From: Lacticaseibacillus thailandensis DSM 22698 = JCM 13996
Lineage (GTDB): Bacteria; Bacillota; Bacilli; Lactobacillales; Lactobacillaceae
Length of the DNA: 64,000 nt
Reading direction: 5' to 3'
NCBI RefSeq assembly: GCF_001312865.1
Contig: NZ_BBER01000003.1
Span: forward strand, 186,001-250,000
The number at the start of each line of letters is the position of its first letter. Within the stretch, counting starts at the first letter, position 1. The notes beneath the pieces are model-generated. The model had not been told where the DNA came from and did not search any database. It saw only the letters and a program-made list of their open reading frames with translations. A program made the position numbers and the translations under genes. Shown piece after piece: positions 8,197 to 17,972 of the stretch.

Positions 8197-9090
8197 ATGA
8201 ACTTTGATGATTTACACGCATTTGTGGTTTTACACCAGCTCAAAAGCTTCTCCAACGCCGCAGCGGCCGTGCACCTGTCGCAATCGGCCCTCTCGAAGCG
8301 GATGCACGGGCTGGAAGAGGAACTACATATTCAACTCATTGATACGACCGACCGGCGGCATATTCATATTACCGAGGCGGGCGAGCACCTGTACGAACAC
8401 GCCCTGGTTATTAGTCGCGAGGTGGACCGGCTTCAGCAGGATATGGTGGACTTACATGACCTCAACGTCGGTACCCTGCGAATCGGTGCGGTGCCGGTGT
8501 TGAGTCAGTACGGCGTGACGCAAATGATCAATCACTTTGGGGAGCAGTATCCCCGGCTCAACCTGCGTGTATTTGAGCAGGAGGGCAGTGTCCTGATTAA
8601 CCAGTTAGCGGGCAACGAGTTGGACTTAGCGTTTCTGCGCAGTTCCCAGAGTGGCATGTTGCACGATGCGACTTACGTCAAGGTGCCGTTGACCAGTGAC
8701 CAGCTGGTGGCCATCATGGATGCGGCGAACCCGTTGGGACGGCACCGTACGGTCACGGCTAAGGAATTACGTGGGCACGACGTCGTGTCGTTGTTACCCG
8801 GCTCGGGGGTGTATGAGCCCATGATGACGTTTTACCAGCAGGCGCAGTACGAACCCAAAGTGGTGTTTAGTAGCCCCCACATCGAGACATTGGTGGGGAT
8901 GCTAGCCGGATCCGACCGGGTCTGCTTCCTGTTTGGGCGTTCTTTTGCCCCGTTTGCGACCGATGCCGTGGTGTCGCGGCCATTGCAGCCGGCCGTTACC
9001 ACCGAACTCCAGATGGTCTACAAGATGCAAAATCGCAGTAAGGCCGTCACCGACTTTGTGGATTACGTGCGTGAGCAGTTTGGCGTGTGA
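8197..9090 (+). CDS. tanR: LysR-type regulator, probable gallate/tannin regulator TanR
   Basis: An intact 297-residue LysR-type regulator: N-terminal winged helix (residues 1-60, with SFSNAAAAVHLSQSALSKRMHGLE as the recognition region) and a substrate-binding domain with VGTLRIGAVPVLS. It faces the gacP-lpdC genes, as TanR does in Lactiplantibacillus plantarum, where it activates tannase, lpdC and the gallate permease. The name rests on this context plus family, not on a sequence comparison. A LysR-type box lies upstream of lpdC at 12210-12230. The end is shared with gacP through the terminator at 9127-9184. Confidence 0.75.
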   Translation: MNFDDLHAFVVLHQLKSFSNAAAAVHLSQSALSKRMHGLEEELHIQLIDTTDRRHIHITEAGEHLYEHALVISREVDRLQQDMVDLHDLNVGTLRIGAVPVLSQYGVTQMINHFGEQYPRLNLRVFEQEGSVLINQLAGNELDLAFLRSSQSGMLHDATYVKVPLTSDQLVAIMDAANPLGRHRTVTAKELRGHDVVSLLPGSGVYEPMMTFYQQAQYEPKVVFSSPHIETLVGMLAGSDRVCFLFGRSFAPFATDAVVSRPLQPAVTTELQMVYKMQNRSKAVTDFVDYVREQFGV

Positions 9091-9126
9091 GCCAGTAACC
9101 CGTAACTAACGTGTAATAGCCACTAA

Positions 9127-9184
9127 AAAAAAGTGCCGTATTCGGTACGCCCATAAGTCATGGGCGCCGGATACGGCACTTTTA
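9127..9184. terminator. Bidirectional terminator between tanR and gacP
   Basis: A long hairpin with outer arms AAAAGTGCCGTAT / ATACGGCACTTTT and inner GCCCAT / ATGGGC, flanked by A and T tracts on both sides. Confidence 0.85.
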
Positions 9185-9209
9185 TTTATATTGTAACGAT
9201 GGTTCAGCG

Positions 9210-10588
9210 TTAAACTAAACCGATAATGTACCACCAGGCAATTTCAACGACGGCGACGATGAACATGACGCCAGTGAGCGGAATGCCTAGGCGCATGACG
9301 TCCTTTTGCGTGTAACCACCGCCGGTCTTCGGGTCACTGCCCACCAGGACTGCCAGGTTGTGGAATGGCAGGATGTAGTGCAGGTTAACAACGGAGAAGA
9401 CCAGGAGGGAGACAGCTAGCGGACTAATGCCCATGCTGGAGGTTGCCGCCACAATGGCGGGGATGGTGATCCCCATAACCGCGATGACAGACCCCATGAA
9501 CATGTGAATGATCATGGCAAAGACAGTGATCAGAATAGCCAGTAGGAACAAGTTGTGTGGCAGTGAACTTGGCAGAATGGTGTTGGCAATCCACTTGTTC
9601 ATCCCGGTGACACCACCGACGGTCCCAATGGCAATGGCGGACGTCAAGAAGACGAGCACGTTAATTGGTACACCCGACCAGGAGTCGGCGGTCAGCACTT
9701 CACCAACGACAGGCATACTCATCAGTACGGCCACGCCCAGCGTGATCCAACCAACGTTGATGCCGGTCAGGCTACTTGTCAACCACAGGGTGATGGCGAT
9801 GATCAGCCAAACGATAACGCGCTTTTCGTTACCGGACATCTTGCCCAATGACTGCTGCTTTTTCTTGAGGACTTCCATGTTGATGTTGACGGGCTTCGTG
9901 GGCTTAAAGAGCACCATGATCAGCACCATGGTAATGATGGCCGCGATGATCATCGGCACACTCATAATTTCAAAGTAACGGAGGAAGCTGACACTGACGC
10001 CGGAGTCCTGCACGGCCAGTGGGTTCAGTGACGTATCACCAGTCAGGAACATCCCTGACAACGGGCAGGAAGCCGCGAAGGTGGCCAAACCCAACTTGGC
10101 TTTGTCCACGTCCGGCATGTGTGCACTTTCTGCCACCACGCCCATGACGGACATGATGAGGAAGGCCCGTGGCCATGGGTGTGGAATCAGCAGTGACAAG
10201 ATCCCAGTCAGGACGAAAATCGAAATAATGATACTATTCCACGACCGCACGAACCGGATGATGAACGCATACGCGATGCGTTCACCCAGGCCGGAATCAC
10301 GCACGGCGCCGGCAATCAGGTAAGCCCCAATTACCAGCCACATGGTGGAACCAGTCCAGGATGATGAAAATACCTGGGCTGGGGTGGCAACGTTCATGAT
10401 GATGAGCAACATGAGGTATAAACCACCGGTGAAGGCGGGCTGGGCGACTTGGCACGCCCAGAAGACCACCGTCATTAGACTCAAGCTAGGTCAGTTTTGC
10501 CCTTAGCTGACAGACCGCCTAACGGGATGAGTTCAATGGCGATGAACACCAAGATACCGGCGATGAAGCCAATACGTTTCTTATTCAT
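9210..10588 (-). CDS. gacP: DASS/SLC13 carboxylate transporter, probable gallate permease GacP (frameshifted as read)
   Basis: A polytopic permease of about 460 residues of the divalent anion:Na+ symporter superfamily. The start ATG 10588 follows AGGAG and gives MNKKRIGFIAGILVFIAIEL; the frame breaks near 10487, where one added base joins KTDLA to LSLMTVVFWACQ. The rest is a single open frame ending WWYIIGLV. The gene lies 70 bp after lpdC on the same strand and opposite tanR, as the gallate permease gene does in L. plantarum. Proposed role: uptake of gallate for LpdC. A hairpin in the 70-bp gap (10608-10636) may lower expression relative to lpdC. Confidence 0.78.
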
Positions 10589-10607
10589 GGGTTACATCTC
10601 CTATGTA

Positions 10608-10636
10608 AAGCGGGTCACACGAAATGTGGCCCGCTT
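10608..10636 (-). promoter_or_regulatory. Hairpin in the lpdC-gacP gap
   Basis: AAGCGGGTCACA / TGTGGCCCGCTT forms a 12-bp stem with only TTT after it on the minus strand: a weak terminator or RNA-processing/stability element between the two genes. Confidence 0.45.
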
Positions 10637-10658
10637 ATTAATTGACAATGTTGACAGT

Positions 10659-12132
10659 TTACTTGAGGTACTTCTCCCAATCTGGCACCTTCATGAACTG
10701 GGCCCGTTCGAACTGGTCCTTCATGTCATACGGTACGGTACCATCGATGACCAGCTTGGAACTCATGCCCCGCGTCCGGATGGACTTCGGGTCATACTGT
10801 GGCCGCTCGGATGGGTCTAGTGGGTGGTTACGCATGCCGGAGAGCACCATGATATCTTCATCGGCTTGGAACCGGGTGTTGATGGTCCAAACCACATCGT
10901 TCATATCAAAGATGTCCACGTCTTCGTCAACCAGGAAGACGGTCTTGAGTTCCTTGAAGGCGGAGAAGGCGAGCAATGCTGCCTGACGCTGGATCCCTTC
11001 ATCAGCCGGGTTGTCCTTGTGAATCTGCATGATGGTCATCAACTTACCACCACCAGCTGGCGGGTTGTAAATGTTAGTAACCTTGCCAGGGATGGCCTTC
11101 TGAACCAATTCCCAAATGCTGGCTTCAGTAGGAATACCGGCCATGGAAACGTGCTCTTCACTAGGTCCGATTACACTTTGCATGATTGGGTCCTGCTTGC
11201 GGTGGGTTACCGCCGTGACCTTAATGACCTGCAAAGCAGGGTTGGCGTCACCATCATAGCCTGGGAATTCTGGCATCGCCTTACCCGTGTGGGTGTTGAT
11301 GTCTTCTTGAATCCGTTCGTTTGGCATGATGTAGCTTCCAGTGTGTATTCAGAACGCGCAATGGCCTTTTCGTCCACCGTCACACCCTGAACCAACTGTA
11401 CGGCCTGCTGACGAATAGCACCGGCCACGCCCAGCTCGTTGTAACCAAGCGGGGTAGTAGGTGGTTCAAAGGTTGCCCCAATGGTGATGGCAGGTCCAGA
11501 CCAATGTTGATCGTAATTGGCATCGGCTTGTTGGCAGCTTCGTATTCCTTAGCAAAGGCGCCAATGTGCCGGCCACCGGGCATGATGTAAATGCCCAGCT
11601 TATCCTTATCTTCAATGCACATCCGGTGGATCGTGACGTCACTCATGGTCTTGTCCATGTTGGAACCAAGAACCACACCAACGGTAATGTACGGGCCAGC
11701 ATCCTGTGGGGTGTTAGTTGGTGCAGCCACTAACTTACGGATATCAAAGTCCGGGTCGGTAGCCTTGTAAACGACTTCGTGCGCTGGAGCGTCGGCCTCA
11801 GCGACGTCAACAGGGGCGATGGGCTTTTCCACCGCTTTAGCTAAGTATTGGCCTAACGTCTTGTAGTCGGTGTGGAACATCTTGCCCACACGCTTACGGC
11901 TAGCCATCAGGCCCATCAGTACGCGGACACCGGGGAAGCCCTTCACGTTATTAAACATCATGGCTGGGCCTTCCTGCGTTGGCCGCTCTACGGTACCACC
12001 GGCACCAATATAACGGTAAACACCAGACAGCTCCGCGTCAGGATCGACCTCAACATCAGTTTCGTGATAGTTCTTTGGGTCGTCCTTAATTTCGTCGAGT
12101 ACTCGACGTAAATCCCATGGTTGTTCTGCCAT
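10659..12132 (-). CDS. lpdC: Gallate/protocatechuate decarboxylase LpdC, UbiD family (two frameshifts as read)
   Basis: About 490 residues after correction, very similar in my recollection to LpdC of L. plantarum: it starts MAEQPWDLRRVLDEIKDDP at ATG 12132 after AGGAGG and ends MKVPDWEKYLK. UbiD-family hallmarks include ITINIGLD, the VTAVTHRK segment and SMAGIPTEAS. Breaks occur near 11498 (after NIGLD) and 11336 (between TLE and YIMPN); one base in each restores the frame. Reaction: non-oxidative decarboxylation of gallate to pyrogallol, using prenylated FMN. The small subunit LpdD and the flavin prenyltransferase LpdB are not in this window; in L. plantarum they are encoded elsewhere. The promoter and a LysR box lie upstream. 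Confidence 0.9.
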
Positions 12133-12163
12133 TTCGTACAACCTCCTTTTGTTGTCTAAATTA

Positions 12164-12192
12164 ATTGTAGGAGGAAGCTGGAGGCGCTTCAA
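12164..12192 (-). promoter_or_regulatory. Promoter of lpdC-gacP
   Basis: On the minus strand TTGAAG (12192-12187), a 17-nt spacer and TACAAT (12169-12164) predict a start near 12157. The weak -35 fits a promoter that needs an activator. Confidence 0.65.
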
Positions 12193-12209
12193 TTCTGAAT
12201 CGGACTAAC

Positions 12210-12230
12210 GTTATTCCTGAATAGAATAAC
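12210..12230. promoter_or_regulatory. LysR-type operator, probable TanR box
   Basis: GTTATTC-ctgaata-GAATAAC is a perfect inverted repeat containing the ATTC-N7-GAAT (T-N11-A) form bound by LysR-type regulators. Its centre is about 63 bp upstream of the predicted lpdC start point, the classical position for LysR activation. A second imperfect copy (ATTCTGAAT, 12192-12200) lies nearer the promoter. Confidence 0.65.
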
Positions 12231-12264
12231 AACACAGAACAAGATGGGGTAGTGTTGATGGGCG

Positions 12265-12280
12265 TGTTTCACGTGAAACA
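12265..12280. other. parS site (perfect)
   Basis: TGTTTCACGTGAAACA is the exact ParB/Spo0J binding consensus; the palindrome extends by one base on each side. It lies between lpdC and the MFS gene. Confidence 0.9.
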
Positions 12281-12308
12281 CCCGTGGTCAGGTGCATGCT
12301 GCGCATTC

Positions 12309-12369
12309 AAAAAGGCCGCTGTCATTGACGTTGTGTCTGACTAAGTCATGACACCAATGACAGCGGCCT
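12309..12369 (-). terminator. Terminator of the DHA2-type MFS gene
   Basis: AGGCCGCTGTCATTG / CAATGACAGCGGCCT with a 26-nt loop, followed on the minus strand by five T. Confidence 0.75.
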
Positions 12370-12415
12370 ATGAGTTAACACTGGGGGTTAATCTAGTAAA
12401 GTGCACACCGAACCG

Positions 12416-13811
12416 CTAGTCGTAACGTCCGGCCCGCGCCGCTTTACTCGGTAACCGTAGTCCCAATAACCAGCCAATGACACCCACGACGGCAAAGCAG
12501 GCAAAGGTAGCCCGAAAACCGGTAATTGCTGAACCAGATACCTGCTCAACGGTTTGTAGAACGATGGTCGCGATAGCCACACCGAGGGAGCCAAGCAGTT
12601 GCCGCACGGTGGTGGTGACCGCCGTGCCGTCGGGAATGAGTGCCGGCGGCAAGGCGTTTGCCCCCGCCGTGACGGAGGGCATCATTACGAACGCGTTCCC
12701 GGCCTCGGTCACCATGGCACCAATGATGGCCAGCCATAGTGGTAGGTGGCCCACCAATAACGCCATAGCGGCAAAACCACCAACGATGAGGGTCATCCCG
12801 ATCACCACCACTTTGCGTGGGCCCATCCGGTCGAGCATCTGCCGTACGTGGGTTGAGCAGACTTAAGCCCACAGCGGCCGGCACGAGTGCGAGTCCTGAC
12901 ACAAGTGGTGACACGTGCAGCACCGTCTGGAAGTACAGTGGCATCACGATGGTGGTTACGATGAGACCAATGTACGAAATCCCCGTCAGCAGGACAGACT
13001 GCGTGAAGAGGGGCGTGGCCAGCACGTGCAGTTGAAGGAGCGGTTGGTCACGGTGTAATTGGCGATGGACAAACCAGACGGCTGCTAAGAGGGCCAGCAC
13101 CAGTAGCAGGAGGAGACTGATGGTCATGTGGCCGTTGGTGGCAGCACTCAGGACGTAGAGCAGGACGGGAAAACTGGCGGCTAACACCACGGATAGCCAG
13201 TCCAGCCGGGTGAGATGCAGAGTCATCACGTCGCTAATGGTGGCCGTGGACGTTGCTAACACAACCAGGGCCACCACCAAGAAGAGGGCAAACAGGGCTT
13301 GCCACGGGAACCATGTGAGCAGGACACCCGAGATGATTGGCCCCACCGCGAGGGCTGAACCCATGACCAGGCCAGCGGTGCCCATCACGCGACCCCGTTG
13401 GTTGGTCGGCGTAATCGTTAACAGCACCGTTTGGTAGCTGGGAAAGATGATTCCCACCGCCAGGGCTTCGAGCAATCGCCCAACCATCAGTATGGTAAAC
13501 GTTGGCGCCCAGATGCACAGGGCGGTGCCCACGGCGAACAAGCTGACAACCCCCTGAAAGAGGGCCTTAAACTTCACGTTGCTGAGCAACCAGGGACTCA
13601 CCGGAATCATCAGGCTCATCACCAACATGAAGCCCGTCGTCAGCCACGCAACGGTGCTGGCCCCGAGGTGGAAACTACGCATGAACGTAGGGTAGGCGGT
13701 GCTTAGTGACGATTGGGAGATGGACATGGAAAAGGTCCCGGTAAGCAACGTGGCGATAAACGCGGTACGGTGACGGACCGGGATGGGTGCAGTATTGTTA
13801 TTGATGGCCAT
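12416..13811 (-). CDS. MFS drug efflux transporter, DHA2 (EmrB/QacA) type (frameshifted as read)
   Basis: About 465 residues with the 14-helix layout of DHA2 transporters. The first frame, from ATG 13811 (after AAGGAGTGA), holds FSMSISQSSLSTAYPTF and the motif C region GTAGLVMGSALAVGPIISG. The frame breaks near 12840: GLSLLNPRTAD should continue into MLDRMGPRKVVVIG. The C-terminal part is complete to the stop at 12416. Likely role: proton-driven export of drugs or other toxic compounds; the substrate is unknown. The gene is a single unit with its own terminator and no regulator next to it. Confidence 0.82.
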
Positions 13812-13997
13812 AAAATCACTCCTTCATTCATTAATGGCGCTATGGGCGCCGAATTACGGGTAGGATCAGGATTTGCCGTTCAGTGAACAGTTGTTATCCC
13901 ACCTATCAGTGTAATCCGGAGTGTCGGTGCGGACAACTGTGGGCAAGGAGAACAGTGATTGCAGAATTTGGCCATGCATGTCACGGTAGAAATGGAC

Positions 13998-14027
13998 AAA
14001 AAAAACGACCCCGCAGGATCGTTTTTG
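13998..14027 (-). terminator. Terminator of the CynX-type MFS gene
   Basis: A short hairpin ACGACCC-cgc-AGGATCGT with eight T on the minus-strand side; it lies about 60 bp beyond the stop at 14088. Confidence 0.6.
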
Positions 14028-14087
14028 ATCAGTCTTAATGGACGAATAGACCCTTCTGGTGGTGAATCACAATTCCCGTGAGCCACA

Positions 14088-15214
14088 TCAGGCGGCAAAG
14101 GCTGCGGCCAGAATTAGGGCGACGTGCCAGTCAAGGTGGCTACCAATGACCCCAAAAAGGACGGGACCCACGGCGGCAATCAGGTAACCAGCCGATTGGG
14201 CCATGCCGGAGACCGCGGCAGTTTCGCGGTGGTTGGCGGACTTTTGGGCAAAGAAGACGACGGCGAGGTTAAAGGAGACCCCGTTGCCCAGCCCCATGAT
14301 GATGGCGGCAATCATGCTGAAGGCGTAGTTATCGCCAGCAATTAATGTCAGGATGAGGCCGACGATCAGACCACCACCCATGACGGCGGCACTAATTTGT
14401 ACGCCCCACTTGGTGTTGGCAATCAACGGCACGATGAGGGAGAACGGCATCCCACAGAGCTGGAAGACCGTTACCAGTAGGCTCGCCTGGCCGGTAGTCA
14501 TGCCGAAGCTAATGTAGGCGGATGACAACCAGGTTAGCAGGGAGTAAAAGATAATGGCCTGCAAGGAGAAGAAGATGGTAATAAGCCAGCCGGTCTTGGT
14601 AGTCCAAACGGAGCGTTTACTCTCGGCCAGCACCTCTTGTTCAGTTACTTCAGGTTCCGCGTCGGGTAACTTAACCGTGGCGGCTGGAAGCCAACCAATG
14701 AGGCTAATGAGTGAAACCACGAATAAACCAACCTGAATTGCCGTCAGGGATGCACTTTCAACGAACATGCCCACAACCCCGGTTGCCAGGGCCCCAGCAA
14801 CCATCATTGTGGTGGTGTAGTAGGACATTCCGCGGGTGGTCACACCCGTGTAGTGGGCCTTGATTGATGCCGGTAGGAGCACGTTGGCGCTATCGATCCC
14901 CAACCCAATGAGAAAGGTCCCAATGAACAGACCAGCCGCGTTGGGCAGAATGCGCAGCGCCATCCCCAGGGATAGCAAGGCGGTGAAGAACAAAATTACG
15001 CGCTCGATCCCGAAACGGCGTGCTAGCCGCGGGAAGAGTGGGGAGGCAACAGCAAAGGTCAGCATGGGGATGGTGGTAATCATCCTGCGGCACTGGTGGA
15101 TAGTCCCAGTTGCTTTTGCAAAGCGGGGATCAGCGACGACACGGCGGTGATTGGAATCCGCATGTTCACTGCCAGCAGGATGATGCTCCAAACGAAGATT
15201 GTCCGATTTTTCAA
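14088..15214 (-). CDS. MFS transporter, CynX/NimT family (frameshifted as read)
   Basis: About 390 residues. The likely start is TTG 15214, about nine bases after AAGGAG, giving MKNRTIFVWSIILLAVNMRI, the usual N-terminus of CynX/NimT carriers (RxxIT...LP). The frame breaks near 15085 between STSAAG and MITTIPMLTFA; one added base repairs it. The remainder has about 11 helices with a cytoplasmic loop rich in Glu near residues 190-210. Substrates of relatives include cyanate and nitroimidazoles, but these do not transfer safely. Transcribed alone. Confidence 0.78.
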
Positions 15215-15415
15215 AATACCGTACTCCTTAGTATAGAGGTTACAGAAAATAAGCTATCCATCTATACTAGTTGAAGGAGCGCCCGGACGCAATAGCTGGG
15301 GGTGCGCGGTGGTGCGATTAGTTCCGTGTGCGGGTGCGTACAGGTAGCATCGCGGTACTGACGCGCAGCGACCGTAATACCGGTCAATAGTGACCCATCT
15401 TTGGCCCAGCTAAAT

Positions 15416-15449
15416 AAAAAAAGCAACCATCAGCATGGTTGCTTTTTTT
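15416..15449. terminator. Bidirectional terminator
   Basis: AAGCAACCAT-cagc-ATGGTTGCTT flanked by A and T runs. It serves the secreted hydrolase gene on the minus strand. Confidence 0.8.
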
Positions 15450-15458
15450 GTTAGCGAA

Positions 15459-15474
15459 TATTTCCTGGGAAATA
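15459..15474. other. Noc-type palindrome (one mismatch)
   Basis: TATTTCCTGGGAAATA, one base off the perfect palindrome, between the terminator and the hydrolase stop. Confidence 0.6.
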
Positions 15475-15480
15475 TCCCGA

Positions 15481-16320
15481 TTAAGATGTTGGCCATAGGA
15501 ACCGCATGGTTGCGCGCATCACTTGGTTGTCATGACGAATAATCCGGTGATGACTGGCGTTGTGTCCGTACACCGTTAGTTGCCGGTAGCTCTTGAAGCG
15601 TGGGCCCATTGCTGGCCAGAGTGACTTGCTGGAAACATTGGCGACTTTGCCGTCGCTGTTGGTACCGTGCCAGTGGTCGTCGCCCATGATGTTGAGGACG
15701 CGCACCCCGCGCGGGAAAAAGGCCGCATTATGCACGAGCTCGCGGTATTCAGGATGTTTGATCATCGGCTTGCCGTTCTGCAGCAAGTGGTTGGCATGGG
15801 GGAAGTCGTCACGACGGTATGCGCCGTCATATGGTCCGGCAATCAGGACCGCCCGGCGAAGTTGCAACGGTTGGCTGTGACTATACGCCGTCAGTAGATC
15901 CAGCGTCCCCCGTGAATGGGCTACGGCGTCGAAGCTGTGTACGTGGTACTGCGACCGCAGCTGGTCCAGCAGGTGGTTTAACCAGGTAGCGTTACGGTCC
16001 CAAGAGGCACGGTTATTAGCAAAGACGACCTTAATTAGTGGGTGCTGCATCGACCGGGTCCAGTCACCATAGTAGTGAATCTGCTGGCCGTTAATGACCG
16101 CCGTGAGGGCGTACTGCGCGCGGTGCTCGTGGGTGGCCAGGTCAATGAAGTTATCATAGGTGCGCTCGCCAGCATGAAAACCGTGAATGAGAATCGTGGG
16201 GCGGTGGTAACCATCAGTGGTGCTGGCCTGAGTGGCAGCAGCGTGGTTGTGGCCACCAGCACCCAGCATCAGTACCACCAACATGAGGGGTATAATGATC
16301 CAACTACGCTTGTTCATCAT
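15481..16320 (-). CDS. Secreted alpha/beta hydrolase, DUF915 type
   Basis: About 279 residues from ATG 16320 after AAGGAGGGGG. The N-terminus MMNKRSWIIIPLMLVVLMLG followed by Ala-rich residues is a signal peptide, so the enzyme is exported. PTILIHGFHAG supplies the oxyanion region, DAVAHSRGTLDLL holds the nucleophile Ser (AHSRG instead of GHSMG), NIMGDDH the likely acid, and YGHNASHHR the catalytic His. DUF915 proteins are common in lactobacilli and some are esterases; the substrate here is unknown. It ends at the shared terminator 15416-15449. Confidence 0.8.
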   Translation of the reverse strand: MMNKRSWIIIPLMLVVLMLGAGGHNHAAATQASTTDGYHRPTILIHGFHAGERTYDNFIDLATHEHRAQYALTAVINGQQIHYYGDWTRSMQHPLIKVVFANNRASWDRNATWLNHLLDQLRSQYHVHSFDAVAHSRGTLDLLTAYSHSQPLQLRRAVLIAGPYDGAYRRDDFPHANHLLQNGKPMIKHPEYRELVHNAAFFPRGVRVLNIMGDDHWHGTNSDGKVANVSSKSLWPAMGPRFKSYRQLTVYGHNASHHRIIRHDNQVMRATMRFLWPTS

Positions 16321-16454
16321 GGTCCCCCCTCCTTTGGTCAATGATTTTTGTTAATACCCACTAACATCATTGTAGCGGTTGGCGCGGAGATGGTGCTCGG
16401 ACTTGCGACCGAAATTAGCATAATTATAGTGTAAATGAAATTTTCTCAGAATGT

Positions 16455-17562
16455 TCATGAGGCTATGTTGCGCGCTTGGTACACCCGGCGTACGAGCGCA
16501 GCACAACTCGCCAGCGTCGCGATGGCCGTCACGACGATTGTACTAAAGCGGCTCGGAAGCACTAGCGATAACAGGTAGCCCGCCATGAGGCAACCCACGA
16601 TCCAACCATAAGTGCCGTCAGCACACTGGAACTCGGGGCGCTGGTAACGGCGCGCGCAACGTAAGCCCAAGTACAGCAAAGTGATACCGACGTACAGGAA
16701 GGTGACCGCAAAGTTCGGCTTGGCGGTAGGCAAGGTAATGAAGTTAAGTGAAACGGTGATCATGCTAATACCAAAAATAATGGGGTAGTGCAGGTAGATT
16801 AGTAAATTGCCGGTTTCACCGGTCCGCGCGTCGTCGACTAGGTGGTCAAACGTGGCGATATAAGCAAAAAAACAGGCTGGCCACGATGACAAAAATGATG
16901 ATGGAAGTAATCGAAAATCGCTGCTGGGTGAAAAAGCCCGCAATACCGACGATGGTTTCGCCGAACATCACGATTGATAACTCGGTTAACCGCTCCAGTA
17001 AGTGGCCAAAGATGATTGGGTGTTGGTGGGTGTAACGACCCGTAAAAGCTGGTGCAATCCAGCTGGCCACCACACCAACTACGGCGATGATGGTACCCAG
17101 GGGGCCAGGCAACCAGCCGGCAATCAGGAAGGCTAACGTGCGGCCACCTAAAATGGCGGCAAAGGCACGCGCAATGTTACGGTCAGCCGCATTGTTAGTT
17201 TGTACGAGGACAATCAAATATTGCAGGCAAAGGGTCAATGAGAGCAGGCCGGCCGCGATGTAGAAGGGCTGTAGGTTGGCATGCAGGTGGGCCGAAAAGC
17301 TGTTAGCCATGTATAAAACAATCATCATGTCGACAAAGGTGAAGCCGATGTCGGTCCAAGAAGACTGCCCAAAACGGTTGATGAAGACACTTTGTACCAT
17401 CCAGGAGTTAATGAAGACAATCACCACAAAGACGAAGGCCACCAGGGCTAACGGTGCAATCACCCCGTGCTCCAGGTGGTGAATGAGGGCGGTGGCCCGG
17501 GAGATCATGTAGACGAAGACCAGGTCGTAGAATAGTTCAATCATGGTGACGGGTTTTGACAT
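16455..17562 (-). CDS. Low temperature requirement protein A (LtrA) family membrane protein (frameshifted as read)
   Basis: About 369 residues with around 11 membrane helices. VTMIELFYDLVFVYMIS at the N-terminus is the LtrA signature (xELFFDLVFVxxI), and HPIIFGHLLERLTELSIVMFGETI is the second conserved block. Start ATG 17562 follows GGAGGAGG. A run of seven T on the coding strand near 16868 breaks the frame; six T joins ASLFF to AYIATFDHLVDD. LtrA was found through a Listeria mutant failing to grow in the cold; its biochemical role is not known. Confidence 0.85.
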
Positions 17563-17972
17563 GGTATCCTCCTCCGGTCATTGGGCAGCTGGCATTTCCG
17601 CGCGAAAATTGGCTGCAAATTACCATGCCCCCAGCATAGCACGTTTTGCCGCCATTACACGTTATTTAATTTACATCAATGGCGTGCTGGTCTATGCCCG
17701 TACGGTGTGCCGATTATTTAATGATTGAAGTGGAAAATATCAGCTGGCCCTACACTTAGTCGGCCTTCACCCGGATGGATGGTGGGGATGGTTGCACGTA
17801 CTGAAGTTGCTGGTCATGGTTGAGTACATGCCATATTTAATTACCAATTTTGCCGCGTGTGTGGCATAAGCCACAAGCTTAGAAACAGTGGGTTGCGTAT
17901 GCTGTGGAGGCGACTAAAATGGGGCCTTGTATAACTCATAAGTTACTGAAAACACCTGGGGAGATTTTGTAA
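17563..17972. other. Intergenic region before the MMPL gene
   Basis: About 410 bp between divergent ltrA and the MMPL gene. I see no gene. TAACT-cata-AGTTA at 17932-17945 is a small inverted repeat overlapping a possible -10 (TATAAC, 17930-17935) of the MMPL gene and could be an operator. Confidence 0.35.

Noticed and set aside
17543-17728. Small open frame antisense to the start of ltrA
   Set aside because: Overlaps the ltrA start and promoter region, no ribosome site.
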